In this document: positions 9,137-19,569 of the stretch, in pieces
How positions within the stretch are numbered: the stretch's first letter is position 1
How the letters are laid out: every line of letters begins with the position of its first letter
Origin: Caballeronia turbans
Lineage (GTDB): Bacteria; Pseudomonadota; Gammaproteobacteria; Burkholderiales; Burkholderiaceae
DNA: 53,646 nucleotides
Reading direction: 5' to 3'
Assembly: GCA_001544655.2 (NCBI GenBank)
Contig: FCOD02000037.1
Coordinates: 1-53,646, forward strand
Notes under the pieces: generated by a model
Databases searched by the model: none
Seen by the model: the letters and a program-made list of their open reading frames with translations, nothing else
Told to the model about the DNA's origin: nothing
Position numbers and translations under genes: made by a program

Positions 9137-9230
9137 GCTTTGCACGCCCGATTCGTCTCTACGGCCATCGAGACACAAATTGTCTCAACCCTTCCTATAA
9201 TCGGAGTCATTCCCGCCACGTTCCAGCGCC

Positions 9231-10316
9231 ATGACCTCCAGCCTCGATGAAGCCATTCTCCGCGTGCTGCCCACTGAACGGGACGCAACCGCCTGGCTCT
9301 CGACGCCCGAAATCCGCAGGCGTCTCGAAGAGCGCGGCCATCGCGTCGGGTACACGAAGAAGGTGCAGCGCCATCTGACCGCGCTGGAAGCCGATGCGCG
9401 TGTCGTGTCGATGCTCAACGGCCGCGAACTGCTCTGGCAGCGCAAGCCGTGGCTGCACGGGTTGCAGGAAGGCGTCAGCGGGCTGATGAGCGCGTCGGAA
9501 GCGGTGGCGTTTCACATCCTTCAGCGCTTCGCGGGCAACAAGCTGCCGAACGCCGTGACGCGCGACATCGATCCGCTCTTCAAGGCTGCCGAATCGCGGC
9601 TGTCGCAGGAAAAGGCGGACAGCCGCATTTATCGCGCGTGGGCGGACAAGATCGATTCCGTCGATGGCGCCTTCACGCTGATTCGCCCGAAGCTGCGTCC
9701 GGAGATCTTTCAGGCTGTCGCGACCGCTACGTTCTTCGAGCGTGAACTGCTCGTGCAATATCGCCCGGCGTACAAGGCGGAGCAACAGCCCGAACAAGGC
9801 AACGATCCGAAGACGAAGACACTCTGGCCGCTTGCGCTCGTCGAATCGGCCGGCGTGATGTACATGGTCGCGCAAGACCCGAATCGCGCGCCGCGTCCGG
9901 AGAAAGGCGAAACGGAATGGACGCGCGCGCTCTACCGGCTCGATCGCATCCGCTCGGTGGCGGAGTCCGGCGAATCCTTCACGTACCCCGAAGACTTCAA
10001 GCTGCGCAAATACATCGAGACGCAGCAGGTGTTCGACTTCCTGCCCGAGCCGCCGGTGCTGCTCGAACTCGCCTTCGAAGGCAACGCGGGTAATCAGTTG
10101 CGCGAATCGCCGATGTCGAAGGATCAGCACATCGATGCCCTTCCCGATGGCCGCATGAAAGTCACGGGCACCGTGACGCCGAGTCTCAAGCTGCGCTGGT
10201 GGCTGCGCGCGCTGGGCGCGGGCGTCGAGATTCTCGCGCCGCAAGGTCTGCGCGATGAATTCGCGGAAGACTATCGCAAGCTCGCGAGCCGCTATGTTCA
10301 GGCAGACCCGCAATGA
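9231..10316 (+). CDS. WYL-domain transcriptional regulator
   Basis: The 361-residue protein has an N-terminal winged-helix segment (about 5-65, with [13 protein letters not shown] and [14 protein letters not shown]) and a WYL domain in the middle (about 160-235). A WCX-like C-terminal part contains the paired [18 protein letters not shown] regulators sense small ligands or nucleic acids and often control DNA-repair or defence genes. The gene overlaps the Sir2 gene by 4 nt (ATGA at 10313-10316), so the two are translationally coupled. Ligand and targets are unknown. The N-terminal region resembles burkholderial proteins usually annotated only as WYL family. Confidence 0.85.
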   Translation: MTSSLDEAILRVLPTERDATAWLSTPEIRRRLEERGHRVGYTKKVQRHLTALEADARVVSMLNGRELLWQRKPWLHGLQEGVSGLMSASEAVAFHILQRFAGNKLPNAVTRDIDPLFKAAESRLSQEKADSRIYRAWADKIDSVDGAFTLIRPKLRPEIFQAVATATFFERELLVQYRPAYKAEQQPEQGNDPKTKTLWPLALVESAGVMYMVAQDPNRAPRPEKGETEWTRALYRLDRIRSVAESGESFTYPEDFKLRKYIETQQVFDFLPEPPVLLELAFEGNAGNQLRESPMSKDQHIDALPDGRMKVTGTVTPSLKLRWWLRALGAGVEILAPQGLRDEFAEDYRKLASRYVQADPQ

Positions 10317-11137
10317 ACGACGCCGCGCACTTCGAGCAGGCAAGTGAATGGATTCGTCATGCCGACGGCCTGCTGATCACCGCGGGCGCGGGCATGGGCG
10401 TCGACTCCGGGCTGCCGGATTTTCGCGGTCCTGAAGGCTTCTGGCGCGCGTACCCGGCGTTGCGGCATCACGGCTTTTCGTTCGAGGAGATGGCAAATCC
10501 CGAAGGCTTCGTGCGGCATCCGCGGCTCGCGTGGGGCTTTTATGGGCACCGACTCGCGCTGTATCGCGCGACCGCGCCGCATGACGGCTTCCATGTGCTG
10601 AAGCGCTGGGCCGCGCGCATGCCGCACGGCGCGTTCGTCTTTACGAGCAACGTCGATGGCCAGTTCCAGCGCGCGGGCTTCGCGCCCGAGCGCGTGGCCG
10701 AGTGTCACGGCGCGATCGATTCGCTGCAATGCATCGACGCTTGCACGAACGACATCTGGTCCGCCGAGGGCTTCGATCCGATCGTCGACGAGGCGCGCTG
10801 CGAGCTCGTCAACGACATGCCGCGCTGCCGGCATTGCCGCGCGCTCGCGCGTCCGAACATCCTCATGTTCGGCGACTGGAACTGGATCGACACGCACACC
10901 GCGCAACAGGAGCAAAGGCTGGCCGCCTGGCTCCACGGCGTGACGAGCCTCGTGGTCGTCGAGCTTGGCGCGGGGCGCGCGCTGCCGACGGTCCGGCGCT
11001 TCAGCGAGCGCAACGGACCGCGCGTGATCCGCATCAATCCACGCGAGCACGCGATTGCGCCGGGCTTGGGCGTAGGCATCGCCGGCGGCGCGCGCGAGAC
11101 GCTGATGCGGCTCGACCGCATTCTTCAGCCCATATAA
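10313..11137 (+). CDS. Sir2-family NAD-dependent protein deacetylase
   Basis: The 274-residue protein has the sirtuin motifs. [15 protein letters not shown] (residues 25-39) binds [16 protein letters not shown] follows at 111-123, and the catalytic His132 lies in ECHG. A likely zinc site is formed by Cys140, Cys144, Cys172 and Cys175; the first pair is spaced CxxxC rather than the usual CxxC. Sirtuins remove acyl groups from lysine with NAD as co-substrate. Coupling to a WYL regulator (4-nt overlap) is notable. The 3' end overlaps the convergent ATPase gene by 13 bp. An NADase role cannot be excluded, but the intact zinc cysteines favour deacylation. Confidence 0.85.
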   Translation: MNDAAHFEQASEWIRHADGLLITAGAGMGVDSGLPDFRGPEGFWRAYPALRHHGFSFEEMANPEGFVRHPRLAWGFYGHRLALYRATAPHDGFHVLKRWAARMPHGAFVFTSNVDGQFQRAGFAPERVAECHGAIDSLQCIDACTNDIWSAEGFDPIVDEARCELVNDMPRCRHCRALARPNILMFGDWNWIDTHTAQQEQRLAAWLHGVTSLVVVELGAGRALPTVRRFSERNGPRVIRINPREHAIAPGLGVGIAGGARETLMRLDRILQPI

Positions 11138-14100
11138 CGCACGTTGACCTGCGGCCCGAACACGTCGCGCACGATATCGACCAGATGGTCGTGATGGCTC
11201 AGGAAGATCACCTGCGTGCGTTTGGCGATCTGCGCGAGCACGCGCAGGCCGGCACGCGCGCGGCCATCGTCGAAATTGATGAAGAGATCGTCGGCGACGA
11301 ACGGCAACGCCGACGCCTTCTCGCCATGTTCTTCCAGCGCCGCGAGCCGCAGCGCGAGATAGAGCTGATCGCGCGTGCCTTCGCTCATCCCGGCGATGTC
11401 GACGTGTTCGCCGCTCGCGCGGATCGCGGACAGCGCCATCGGCTGTCGATCGTAGTCGACGACGAGCCGCGAGAACATGCCAAGCGTGAGCTCCGAGAAG
11501 ATCGTGCTCGCGCGTGAGAGCATCGGGCCCTGACGGCGCTCGCGATAGCGGTCGATCGCCCACTTGAGCAGCGTCGAAGCCGTCTCGACCTTCACGAAGC
11601 GTTCGGCGGCATCGGCCATCGCGGCGAGCGCTTCCTGGCGCTTCGCTTCGGCGCGCGCCGCATTCGCTTCGCCTGCAATGGCGTCGAGTTCCCGGCGTGC
11701 GGCATCGAGCGCGGTTGCGGTGTCGGTCGCGATTTTCACGGACTCGGTGAGCGCCGCGCCGATACGCGACAGCTCCGCCTGCACGTTCGGCATGTCCGCG
11801 CCCTCCACTTCCGCGACGAGTTCGTCGAGCGACAGGCCATCGCCGCCCTTGATGAGCGCGGCGCGCGCGTCGTCCACATCGGCGATCAGCTCGCGCTTTT
11901 TCTGCGACTGAACGATCAACGCCTGGAGCACGTCGGGCGTATCGACGCCGGCGAGATCGTAGAGCGGACGCAGCATGGCCTTCGCTGCTTCCACGTCGGC
12001 GCGGGCGTGGCTCACCTGTTCGCTCGCCGACGCATGCTCCTTCTTCAAGCGCTTCAGTTCGGCGTGTGCGGCAGACGCGCGATCGAGGCGTGCCGACAGC
12101 TCCGTCGCGATCGCGTTCGCATCGAATGTTGCGAGCGATTCGTCGAGTTCGCGCGCGAGTTGCGATGCCTCGGCGTCGAGTGCGGCGAGTTCGGCGCGCT
12201 TGGCGTCGATCTGTCCGCTGCGGATGGTTTCGATCTGCGTCAACTGCTCGCCGATCCTCTTCACGATCTCGATGGCCGCTTCGGCCGCCGCCTGCGAATC
12301 CGCCACATTCGCGAAACCCGCTTTCGCGATCGCCTCCGACCACTCGCGTTGCCAGCGCTCGAATGCCTCGCGAGCCGCTTTCGCAGCGCCTTGCCGCGCG
12401 ATGCGCTCGGCGTGCGTTTCGTCGAGTTGCGTCGAGAGATGACGCCGCTTCATCGCGGCCTCGTCGATCGCGCCGATGTGCGTCTCCGCCACGTCGCACA
12501 ACATGTCGAGATCGGCGCGCGCGTCGGTCTGTGCGCCCGCTTCCGCGAGATGTCGCGCGAGTTCGTCGCGCCGCGCGTCGGAATCGGCGGATTCGCGCGC
12601 GAGTTCTTCGGTGCGCGCATCGAGCGCCTGCGCCGCCGCCAGCGCCTTGTCGCGCGATGCGATCCATGACGGCGCTTCGTCGAGCGACATGTCCGCGATA
12701 TGCGATTGCGCGGCGAGCGCGCGCCACGCGTCGTCGAATGTCGTCAGCGCCGATTCGGCTTCGCGCGCGCTCTGTTCGCGCCGCGCGAGCGTCGATTCTT
12801 CGCTCGCGACACGGCGCTTCAATGCCGCAAGCTGCGTCGCGTAACCGACAGAGCCGAGCTGACGATCGGCCAAGCCATCCGCAGAATGCATCGCAGTTTC
12901 GAAGCCGGATGCGGCGTCATCGAGCGCCAAGTCGCCGGACTTGATCGCATGCCACGCCGCATCGCGCGACGCGCGTGCTTCGCGCACCTGATCGCCCGTC
13001 ACGACATCGTGTGTTTCGACCAGATCGTCGAGCTCGGTGCGGGTGACGTGGAGCGTGTCCTGCCCTTCCTTCGCGCGATCGGCCGCGAGCGTCAGCCGCG
13101 CGACCAGATCCTGCCGTTCCGCGCGCAGTGCGGCGAGGCGCTCGGCTGTCGGGAGCGACAGCGCCTTCAATTCGTCGATGGAGCGTGACCATCGGCCGAG
13201 CGACGCCATGTTCGCGTCGAGCAGTTGCTTCGCGTCGCGCTTCGCGTCTTCGAGGCGCTTCATCGCCGCGCTCTTGTCGCGATATTTCTGCGCCGCGCGC
13301 AACGCGGCACGCAGACCCGGCGACACATCGCCGGCCGCGATCGCCGCCAGCTTCGATTTCAGCGTATCGATCTGCGCCGCGCATTCCTCGGCTGACTGTT
13401 CAGCGTTGCGCGCGGCGAGTTCGAGTTCGCCGCGCTCCAGCATCAGACTCGTGACCGTTTGCAGCGCGAGCGCGCCCGGCATTGCGCGGCGCGTGCCCGC
13501 CTCGTCTTGCGGCCACCCGAGTTGCGTGCCGTCCCGTGCGACTTGCTTCAGGCGCATCGCGACTTCCTGTTCGAGCCGCGCGATTTCGCTCGCGTGATTC
13601 GCGCAGCGCTGTCCCGTGGCGTCGAGGGCACGAATGCGCCCCTGCGCGGCGAGAAGCGCATGATCGATATGGACCGCGCCCAGATCCGCCTGCAACTGTT
13701 CGGCTTTTTTCGCGTATACGTCGAGCGCGCTCTGCGCGGCCGCATGCCGCTTCAGCGCGCTTTGCAACGTCGCTTCGGCGTTCGCGGGCAGATCGACGAC
13801 ATCGCCCAGTTCGCGCAATTCCGCTGCCTTCTCGCGCCACACGTTCATATACGGTGCAACGCGCCTCACCCGTTCGAGCTTGCCGCGCTGTGCTTCGAGT
13901 TCCGCGCGGCGCGCGTCCTGCTCGCGGCGCCTTTCTTCCGCTTCTTCGACGGCGTCATGCGCGCGCGTCCACTTCGCGGTGCGCACGCTGGCCAGTTTCA
14001 GTTCGTCGGTGGCTTCGTCGTATTGCTTACGGTGGATGTTGTACGCACAGCCTGACTTGCGCTTCGCCCACAGGCCGTCGGCTTCTTCCGCGAGACGCTG

Positions 14101-14583
14101 GCGCACGTCGCCCAGGCTTGCGATACCCGCCGCAGACTGAAACAGAACCTGCCCGACATCGCTCGATGCATCGAGAATGGCGTCGCCACCGCGCCGAAGC
14201 GCCTCGTGATTCAGACAGTACATCTGCTCGAAGAAGCCCTTGTCGGCCGCGCCGAGAAACGCTGCCAAAGCGTCGGCGGGCAGCGCGTCGCCGTTCGGCG
14301 CATTCAGCGACGACTTGCGGCTCTTCGTGCGATGAAACGCGAACGTCTCGCCGCTCGTTTCGATCGACGCACCGAGCCGCAGATCGCTTTGCGGATGCAC
14401 GAACGCGAGCGGCGAGCTGTGCGGCATGCCGAAGAGCAGCTCGGAAATGGCGTTCTTGATGGTCGATTTGCCGGCCTCGTTCGGACCGACGACGAAGTGG
14501 AAATCAAGTTCCACCGCCGGAAACTCGACGGCGTGATCGGTGAACTTGCCGTAGCGGATGAGTTCGAGCTTGCCGATGCGCAT
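11125..14583 (-). CDS. YhaN/SbcC-like AAA ATPase with long coiled coil
   Basis: This 1152-residue SMC/Rad50-type ATPase has an N-terminal Walker A GPNEAGKST (residues 33-41) with the family lead MRIGKLELIRYGKFTD. A very long Ala/Glu/Arg-rich coiled-coil middle (about 180-980) follows. The C-terminal half-site has the signature MSEGTRDQLYLALRLAALEEH and Walker B-like PFVADDLFINFDDGRA. Its N-terminus and length resemble YhaN-type partners of the YhaO nuclease. It starts 3 bp after the upstream nuclease gene, as sbcDC pairs do. The likely role is processing of broken or hairpin DNA ends; this is inferred. Confidence 0.85.
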   Translation of the reverse strand: MRIGKLELIRYGKFTDHAVEFPAVELDFHFVVGPNEAGKSTIKNAISELLFGMPHSSPLAFVHPQSDLRLGASIETSGETFAFHRTKSRKSSLNAPNGDALPADALAAFLGAADKGFFEQMYCLNHEALRRGGDAILDASSDVGQVLFQSAAGIASLGDVRQRLAEEADGLWAKRKSGCAYNIHRKQYDEATDELKLASVRTAKWTRAHDAVEEAEERRREQDARRAELEAQRGKLERVRRVAPYMNVWREKAAELRELGDVVDLPANAEATLQSALKRHAAAQSALDVYAKKAEQLQADLGAVHIDHALLAAQGRIRALDATGQRCANHASEIARLEQEVAMRLKQVARDGTQLGWPQDEAGTRRAMPGALALQTVTSLMLERGELELAARNAEQSAEECAAQIDTLKSKLAAIAAGDVSPGLRAALRAAQKYRDKSAAMKRLEDAKRDAKQLLDANMASLGRWSRSIDELKALSLPTAERLAALRAERQDLVARLTLAADRAKEGQDTLHVTRTELDDLVETHDVVTGDQVREARASRDAAWHAIKSGDLALDDAASGFETAMHSADGLADRQLGSVGYATQLAALKRRVASEESTLARREQSAREAESALTTFDDAWRALAAQSHIADMSLDEAPSWIASRDKALAAAQALDARTEELARESADSDARRDELARHLAEAGAQTDARADLDMLCDVAETHIGAIDEAAMKRRHLSTQLDETHAERIARQGAAKAAREAFERWQREWSEAIAKAGFANVADSQAAAEAAIEIVKRIGEQLTQIETIRSGQIDAKRAELAALDAEASQLARELDESLATFDANAIATELSARLDRASAAHAELKRLKKEHASASEQVSHARADVEAAKAMLRPLYDLAGVDTPDVLQALIVQSQKKRELIADVDDARAALIKGGDGLSLDELVAEVEGADMPNVQAELSRIGAALTESVKIATDTATALDAARRELDAIAGEANAARAEAKRQEALAAMADAAERFVKVETASTLLKWAIDRYRERRQGPMLSRASTIFSELTLGMFSRLVVDYDRQPMALSAIRASGEHVDIAGMSEGTRDQLYLALRLAALEEHGEKASALPFVADDLFINFDDGRARAGLRVLAQIAKRTQVIFLSHHDHLVDIVRDVFGPQVNVRYMG

Positions 14584-14586
14584 GGC

Positions 14587-15843
14587 TTACTCCGCGTCCG
14601 ACAACTGCGCGATCAGCCCCGAGCGCACTTCGCCGACGAGCCTCGCGAGTTCGCCGTTGCGCACGTGCTCAAGTTCGGGCACCGACTTATGCAATTCGCT
14701 CGGCGCTTGCGCGGCCAGCGCGATGAGCCGTTCCTTAAGCATGCTCAAAAACTCAGGGTCCGATTCGGCTTCGATCAGAAGGCCGTGAAGATCGGCGAGC
14801 GCATCGGTGCGGCCGGTTGCCGGTTCGCTGCGCGCGAGCGGCTCGGTCGCGATCTTCACTTTTTCGAGCCACAGTCGGTCGTGGCTGATCGCCGCGATCT
14901 GCGCGAGCACTTCCACGCGCAGTTGCGTCTCCAGTCCGAACAGTTCGCCGTGCGCCTGTGTCGCGCCGGTGATCGTTACGCGCACCGCGTGCGGCACCGA
15001 CGACACGGAAGACTCGACGAGCGCTTCGAGCTCACGCCCGACAGCCAGCGCGACTTCATCGAGCGTGCTTGCCTGCGATACGTCCACCGTCACGGATTCC
15101 CAACGCAGCACGTCGATGAAAAGCCGCTCGACGCTCACCTCCTCCGTATCCGACACCGTGACGATCACCGCGCCGCGCCTGCCCGTCTCGCGGATATTGC
15201 GCCCTTGCAGATTGCCCGGAAAAACGATGGTCGATGCGTCCTGCCACATCGCGTAATCGTGCACGTGACCGAGCGCCCAGTAGTGATATTCCTTCGCGTG
15301 CAGTTCGGCGACGGAGCACGGCGCGTAGCTCGCGTGCATCGAGCCGCCCTCGAGCGCCGTATGCAGCACGCCGATATTGAAATACCCCGCGACAGGCGAC
15401 GGATACGCGGTGACGAGATTCGTCGTGACCGCCTTTTCCTTGAAGCTGTGACCGTGCAACGCGACCTTCAGATCGTCGATGCGAAACGTCTGCGGCTTTC
15501 TCGTCGAGAACGTGTGGACGTTGTCGGGCAATCGGAGTTGACTCGTCATCTCGCTCTCGGCGTCGTGATTGCCGAAGAGCACGTAGACCGGAATGCCCGC
15601 GCGACGCAGCCGGCCCATTTCGCGGCAAAAGAAGATGCCCGTGTTGTGATCGCGCCAGGTGCCGTCGTAGAGATCGCCTGCGATCACCATGAAATCGACC
15701 TGTTCGTCGATCGCCGCCGACACGAGCTTCGAGAAGGCCTCGCGCGTGGCGTTGCGCAGCATGTCCGCGGGTGCGTCCGCGTAGGCGGAAAGGCCGTGCA
15801 ACGGGCTGTCGAGATGGATGTCCGCCGCGTGAATAAAGCGCAT
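14587..15843 (-). CDS. SbcD/YhaO-like DNA repair exonuclease (metallophosphoesterase)
   Basis: The 418-residue protein is a calcineurin-type phosphoesterase of the SbcD/Mre11 family. Metal-binding motifs are DIHLDSP (8-14), GDLYDG (near 57), GNHDAE (near 94) and GHVHDY (near 192). A capping C-terminal domain follows from about residue 290. The ATG at 15843 starts directly with the catalytic fold (MRFIHAADIHLDSP). The frame stays open far upstream by chance and is not coding there. With the adjacent YhaN-like ATPase it should form a nuclease/ATPase complex for double-strand break processing. Confidence 0.88.
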   Translation of the reverse strand: MRFIHAADIHLDSPLHGLSAYADAPADMLRNATREAFSKLVSAAIDEQVDFMVIAGDLYDGTWRDHNTGIFFCREMGRLRRAGIPVYVLFGNHDAESEMTSQLRLPDNVHTFSTRKPQTFRIDDLKVALHGHSFKEKAVTTNLVTAYPSPVAGYFNIGVLHTALEGGSMHASYAPCSVAELHAKEYHYWALGHVHDYAMWQDASTIVFPGNLQGRNIRETGRRGAVIVTVSDTEEVSVERLFIDVLRWESVTVDVSQASTLDEVALAVGRELEALVESSVSSVPHAVRVTITGATQAHGELFGLETQLRVEVLAQIAAISHDRLWLEKVKIATEPLARSEPATGRTDALADLHGLLIEAESDPEFLSMLKERLIALAAQAPSELHKSVPELEHVRNGELARLVGEVRSGLIAQLSDAE

Positions 15844-16014
15844 GCTGTCTTCCCTTGAAGGATGTCTTTTCTGTCCCGCACCGATGGGGACGACGATCGT
15901 AGCAGCCGATCCGGACACATCGCGTCCCGATCGACGTTGCGTGTTCGGGACGCCGAATGTCCCTTCCCGCTCGCAGAATCGGCCGCTCGGATTCAACGCG
16001 ACACGAGGATAACG

Positions 16015-16269
16015 ATGAACGAAACACTCGAGCGGCACGCCACGATCACGAGCCCTTACACGCTCAGGAATGTCGATGCCGCGATCGGGCATCTGGAGCG
16101 CGTGCTGTCGGCGGAAGGTGCGAATTCGCTGTTCGGCCAGACCTACTGGCGCACGCGCGTGCAACAGGTGAGCGCGACGCGCGGCTTGCAACGCGAACAG
16201 CGCGCGCGACTTGAACAGCTGATGAAATTGCTGACGGATGGCGGCTGCGTTCAGACCTTCGAGCGCTGA
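16015..16269 (+). CDS. Small conserved-looking protein of unknown function
   Basis: This is an 84-residue protein preceded by a plausible ACGAGGAT ribosome binding site 5-6 nt before the ATG. I do not recognise the family. It looks mostly helical, with a segment [17 protein letters not shown] and a basic, Gln-rich second half, and has no signal peptide, membrane segment or Cys. It is divergent from the SbcD-like gene, and its last 19 bp overlap the 3' end of rsmA in the opposite direction. Coding potential is supported by the ribosome binding site and codon bias; function is unknown. Confidence 0.6.
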   Translation: MNETLERHATITSPYTLRNVDAAIGHLERVLSAEGANSLFGQTYWRTRVQQVSATRGLQREQRARLEQLMKLLTDGGCVQTFER

Positions 16270-17075
16270 ACCGCCTGCGCCAGCGCGACGAATTCCGCCA
16301 CCGGCACTTCTTCGGCGCGGCGCGTGAGATCGAAGCCGAGGGCGTCGAAATCGATCGTGTCGCGATACGCGCCCAAGTTGTTTCGCAGCACCTTGCGGCG
16401 TTGCGCGAACGCGGCCTTCACGACGTCGCTCAATACGGTTTCGTCGACCTCGGGCAACTCGTGCGGTGCGAAAGGAATCATGCGCACGATCGCGGAATTC
16501 ACCTTCGGCGGCGGATTGAACGACTGGGGCGGCACGTCGAGAAGCTTGTCCATCACGTAGCGGTATTGCAGCATCACCGAGAGACGCCCGTAATCCTTGC
16601 TCGCGGGCTCGGCGATCATGCGGTCCACCACTTCGTCCTGCAACATGAAGTGCTGGTCGATCACGTTGTGCGCAAACGTCGTCAGGTGAAACAGCAGCGG
16701 ACTGGAAATGTTGTACGGCAGATTGCCGACGATGCGCAGCGTCGGCTTTTCGTTGTCCTCGCCTTCGAGCGCGAGCGACGCGAAATCGAAATCGAGCGCA
16801 TCGGCGGAATGCACGACGAGCCTTTCGCCGAAACGCTTTTCCAGACGGCCGATCAGATCGCGATCCAGTTCGACCGCATGCAGCGGCGACTCGGGCGTGG
16901 CGAGCCGCGCGATCAGCGGCTCGGTGAGCGCCGCGAGGCCCGGCCCGATCTCCACCATGCGCTCGCCGCGTTTCGGCGCGATCACATCGACGATGGAATC
17001 GATCACGCCCTGATCGACTAGGAAGTTTTGCCCGAAGCGCTTGCGCGCGAAATGGCCTTGATGTTTGGTCGACAT
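16251..17075 (-). CDS. rsmA: 16S rRNA dimethyladenosine transferase RsmA (KsgA)
   Basis: RsmA dimethylates two adjacent adenines in helix 45 of 16S rRNA late in small-subunit assembly. The 274-residue SAM methyltransferase has the N-terminal [11 protein letters not shown], the SAM motif [15 protein letters not shown], the acidic [10 protein letters not shown] segment, and catalytic motif [14 protein letters not shown]. It ends in the usual helical C-terminal domain. It is the last gene of lptD-surA-pdxA-rsmA, an order shared with many proteobacteria, and starts 33 bp after pdxA. Confidence 0.96.
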   Translation of the reverse strand: MSTKHQGHFARKRFGQNFLVDQGVIDSIVDVIAPKRGERMVEIGPGLAALTEPLIARLATPESPLHAVELDRDLIGRLEKRFGERLVVHSADALDFDFASLALEGEDNEKPTLRIVGNLPYNISSPLLFHLTTFAHNVIDQHFMLQDEVVDRMIAEPASKDYGRLSVMLQYRYVMDKLLDVPPQSFNPPPKVNSAIVRMIPFAPHELPEVDETVLSDVVKAAFAQRRKVLRNNLGAYRDTIDFDALGFDLTRRAEEVPVAEFVALAQAVQRSKV

Positions 17076-17108
17076 ACTCGTTTGAAGGAAGCGGCGCGCG
17101 GCGCCGGA

Positions 17109-18101
17109 TCACGCCGCGCGCGTGTGACGCTTGTGACGCGCCATCGTGACGGCGGCGTCGATCGCGGCGATCATGCTGCCCGGATCGGCGCGGCCGGTGC
17201 CCGCGAGATCGAGCGCGGTGCCGTGATCCACCGACGTGCGGATGATCGGCAAGCCGAGCGTCACGTTGATGCCCTCGCCGAACGTCGCGTACTTCAGCAC
17301 CGGCAAGCCTTGATCGTGGAACATCGCGAGCACGCAATCGGCGTCTTGCAGATAGCGCGGCTGGAACAGCGTGTCGGCGGGATACGGTCCGGGCGCGTCG
17401 ATGCCGAGCGTGCGCGCGCGTTCGAGCGCAGGCGTGATGACGTCGATTTCCTCGCGGCCCAGATAACCGTTCTCGCCCGCGTGCGGATTGAGACCGGTGA
17501 CGAGAATGCGCGGCGCGGACAAACCGAAATGCGCGCGCAGATCGTGATCGATGATCGTGAGCGTCTCGACGAGGCCATCGATGGTCAGCGCCGCGGACAC
17601 ATCCTTCAGCGGCAAATGCGTGGTCGCGAGCGCGACGCGCAACGGACGCTCGCTCGACCCCGCCAGCATCATCACGACGCGCGGCGTGTTCGTGCGCTCG
17701 GCGAGGTATTCGGTATGGCCGGTGAAGGGAACGCCGGCATCGTTGATGGTGCTCTTTTGCAGCGGCGCGGTGACGATGGCATCGAACCGGCCGGAAACAG
17801 CGCCGTCGATGGCGGCATCGAGCAGACCCAGCACATAGCGCCCGTTCGCCGCATTCAGCTTGCCCGGTTCGGCGGGCACGGCGAGCGCGTGATGCTCGAT
17901 CTCGACCGCGCCGTGCGACTCTTGCCAGCCCGCGCCGGCGCGCGCTTCGAGCAGCGCACGGTCGCCGAACACCGTGAAGTGCGCCGACGGCCAGCGCTCG
18001 CGCGCCTGCCTGAGTGCCGCCGCCGTCAGTTCCGGGCCGACGCCCGCCGGCTCGCCAGTCGTAATGGCGATGGCGAGCGGTCGGGCGTCGGAGGTGCTCA
18101 T
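17109..18101 (-). CDS. pdxA: 4-hydroxythreonine-4-phosphate dehydrogenase PdxA
   Basis: PdxA oxidises 4-phosphohydroxy-L-threonine to the precursor that PdxJ condenses to pyridoxine 5'-phosphate. The 330-residue protein shows [13 protein letters not shown] at the N-terminus and metal-ligand His residues in [19 protein letters not shown] and [11 protein letters not shown]. The C-terminal [18 protein letters not shown] is also diagnostic. It starts 4 bp after the surA stop, so the two are tightly coupled. GlyA, RsmA and PdxA all sit in the window, but only PdxA and RsmA share an operon. Confidence 0.96.
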   Translation of the reverse strand: MSTSDARPLAIAITTGEPAGVGPELTAAALRQARERWPSAHFTVFGDRALLEARAGAGWQESHGAVEIEHHALAVPAEPGKLNAANGRYVLGLLDAAIDGAVSGRFDAIVTAPLQKSTINDAGVPFTGHTEYLAERTNTPRVVMMLAGSSERPLRVALATTHLPLKDVSAALTIDGLVETLTIIDHDLRAHFGLSAPRILVTGLNPHAGENGYLGREEIDVITPALERARTLGIDAPGPYPADTLFQPRYLQDADCVLAMFHDQGLPVLKYATFGEGINVTLGLPIIRTSVDHGTALDLAGTGRADPGSMIAAIDAAVTMARHKRHTRAA

Positions 18102-18105
18102 GCTG

Positions 18106-19464
18106 TTACTGCTGCTGGGCAGCGATGCCCTTGTATTGCACGTACGCGGTGTCGCGCAGTTCGCGCAGCCAGTCGGAGTACGCCTGCTCGGCTTTGCGCT
18201 GGCCGATCGCCTGACGCGCGATGTCGAGCTGCTGCGACGCCGATCCTTCCGCTTCGCGGCGACCGAGCACCTGAATCAGGTGATAGCCGTACTCGCTGCG
18301 CACCGGATCGCTGACCGCGCCGTCCTGGAGATTGTTCATCGCCCGCTCGAACTCCGGCACCGTCTCGCCCGGGCTGATCCAGCCGAGATCGCCGCCTTGC
18401 GACGCCGAGCCGTCCTGCGAATACGTACGCGCGAAGTTGGCGAAATCGCCGCCCGACGCGACTTGCTGCTTGATGTCGAGCAGCTTCTGGCGCGCGGCTT
18501 GTTCGGACATGCCGTCTGACACGCGCAGCAGGATGTGGCGCACGTGCGTCTGCACGAGCTTGGGCGCATCGGCGGCGGTGCCTTGGCTCGCGCGGCGATC
18601 CACCAGCTTGATGATCTCGAAGCCGCCGTCGGTGCGCAAAAGCGTGGGGACGACCTGGCCCGGACGCAACGTCGAAACCGCGTTCACGATACCCACCGGC
18701 AACGTGCCGGGCGTACGGAAACCGAGGTCGCCGCCCTTGCTGGCGTCGGTGTCCTGCGAATTCTGCTTGGCGAGTTTGGCGAAATCCTCGCCGCCTTGCG
18801 CCTGCTTGAGCACGGCGTCGGCCTGAGCCTGGACCTTCGCGACTTCGCTGTCAGGCGCATCCGACGGCAGCTTGAACATGATGTGCTGAAGGCGCAGATC
18901 ACTCGTATTGCGCGCGCCCGGACCGCGCTGACTGGCGATGTAGTTCGCCACTTCGCCGTCGGACACGGTGATTTTGCTATCGACTTCCTTCTCACGCAGC
19001 TTCGAGAGCGTCAACTCCGTGCGCGCGTCGCGCGTGAAGGTGGACCAGGGCACGCCCTGCGCTTCGATTCGCGCGCGGTACACGTCGAGCGTCATCTGAT
19101 TTTGCTGCGCGAGACGCGCGAGCGTGCGGTTGACGGTGGCGTCGTCGATGACGATGCCGTCTTCCTTCGCCTTCTGGAGCTGAATGCGCTCGAGCACCAT
19201 CTGATCGAGCACTTGCCGCTGCATCTGGTCCGCGGGCGGCACCGGCGCGTTCTGCTGCTGAAGACGCTTGGCGATGAGCGCCGTGCGCTCTTCCAGCTCG
19301 CGCCGGGTGATGACGCCGTCGTTCACCACCGCGACGACGGAATCGGCGACCTGCGTATTGCGATTCGACAACGCCTGCGCACCGGCCGGCGAACTCAGGA
19401 TCAGCGCGCCGGTCAGCACGCCCGCTGCGATTGCCATCGATCGAAACATATTCACGTTTGCCAC
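18106..19464 (-). CDS. surA: Periplasmic chaperone / peptidyl-prolyl isomerase SurA
   Basis: SurA escorts unfolded outer-membrane proteins, including LptD, through the periplasm to the BAM complex. The 452-residue protein has a signal peptide (about 1-30, ending AGAQA). The SurA N-terminal chaperone module follows ([18 protein letters not shown]). Two parvulin domains come next (about 190-290 and 305-405), with [11 protein letters not shown] and [13 protein letters not shown] starts and GGDLGF/GGDLGW motifs. Its position between lptD and pdxA is the conserved one. A second in-frame Met lies five codons in. Confidence 0.96.
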   Translation of the reverse strand: MANVNMFRSMAIAAGVLTGALILSSPAGAQALSNRNTQVADSVVAVVNDGVITRRELEERTALIAKRLQQQNAPVPPADQMQRQVLDQMVLERIQLQKAKEDGIVIDDATVNRTLARLAQQNQMTLDVYRARIEAQGVPWSTFTRDARTELTLSKLREKEVDSKITVSDGEVANYIASQRGPGARNTSDLRLQHIMFKLPSDAPDSEVAKVQAQADAVLKQAQGGEDFAKLAKQNSQDTDASKGGDLGFRTPGTLPVGIVNAVSTLRPGQVVPTLLRTDGGFEIIKLVDRRASQGTAADAPKLVQTHVRHILLRVSDGMSEQAARQKLLDIKQQVASGGDFANFARTYSQDGSASQGGDLGWISPGETVPEFERAMNNLQDGAVSDPVRSEYGYHLIQVLGRREAEGSASQQLDIARQAIGQRKAEQAYSDWLRELRDTAYVQYKGIAAQQQ

Positions 19465-19569
19465 AGATACTCCATCAAATACGGGCTTCGCCCGTTCGTG
19501 TCCTGCCTGTACATGCTGCTCATGCTGCTCTGCCTGTCGCTGAATGCCGCGGGAACGCCCGGTCAGGCT

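Noticed and set aside
9020-9140. tRNA-Lys as an occupied integration site
   Set aside because: No integrase, no duplicated tRNA 3' end and no composition change downstream; ordinary genes follow.
15844-17337. N-terminal extension of the SbcD-like frame upstream of 15843
   Set aside because: It runs antisense across the small gene and alongside rsmA in another frame, with no similarity. The conserved catalytic fold begins exactly at the ATG at 15843.
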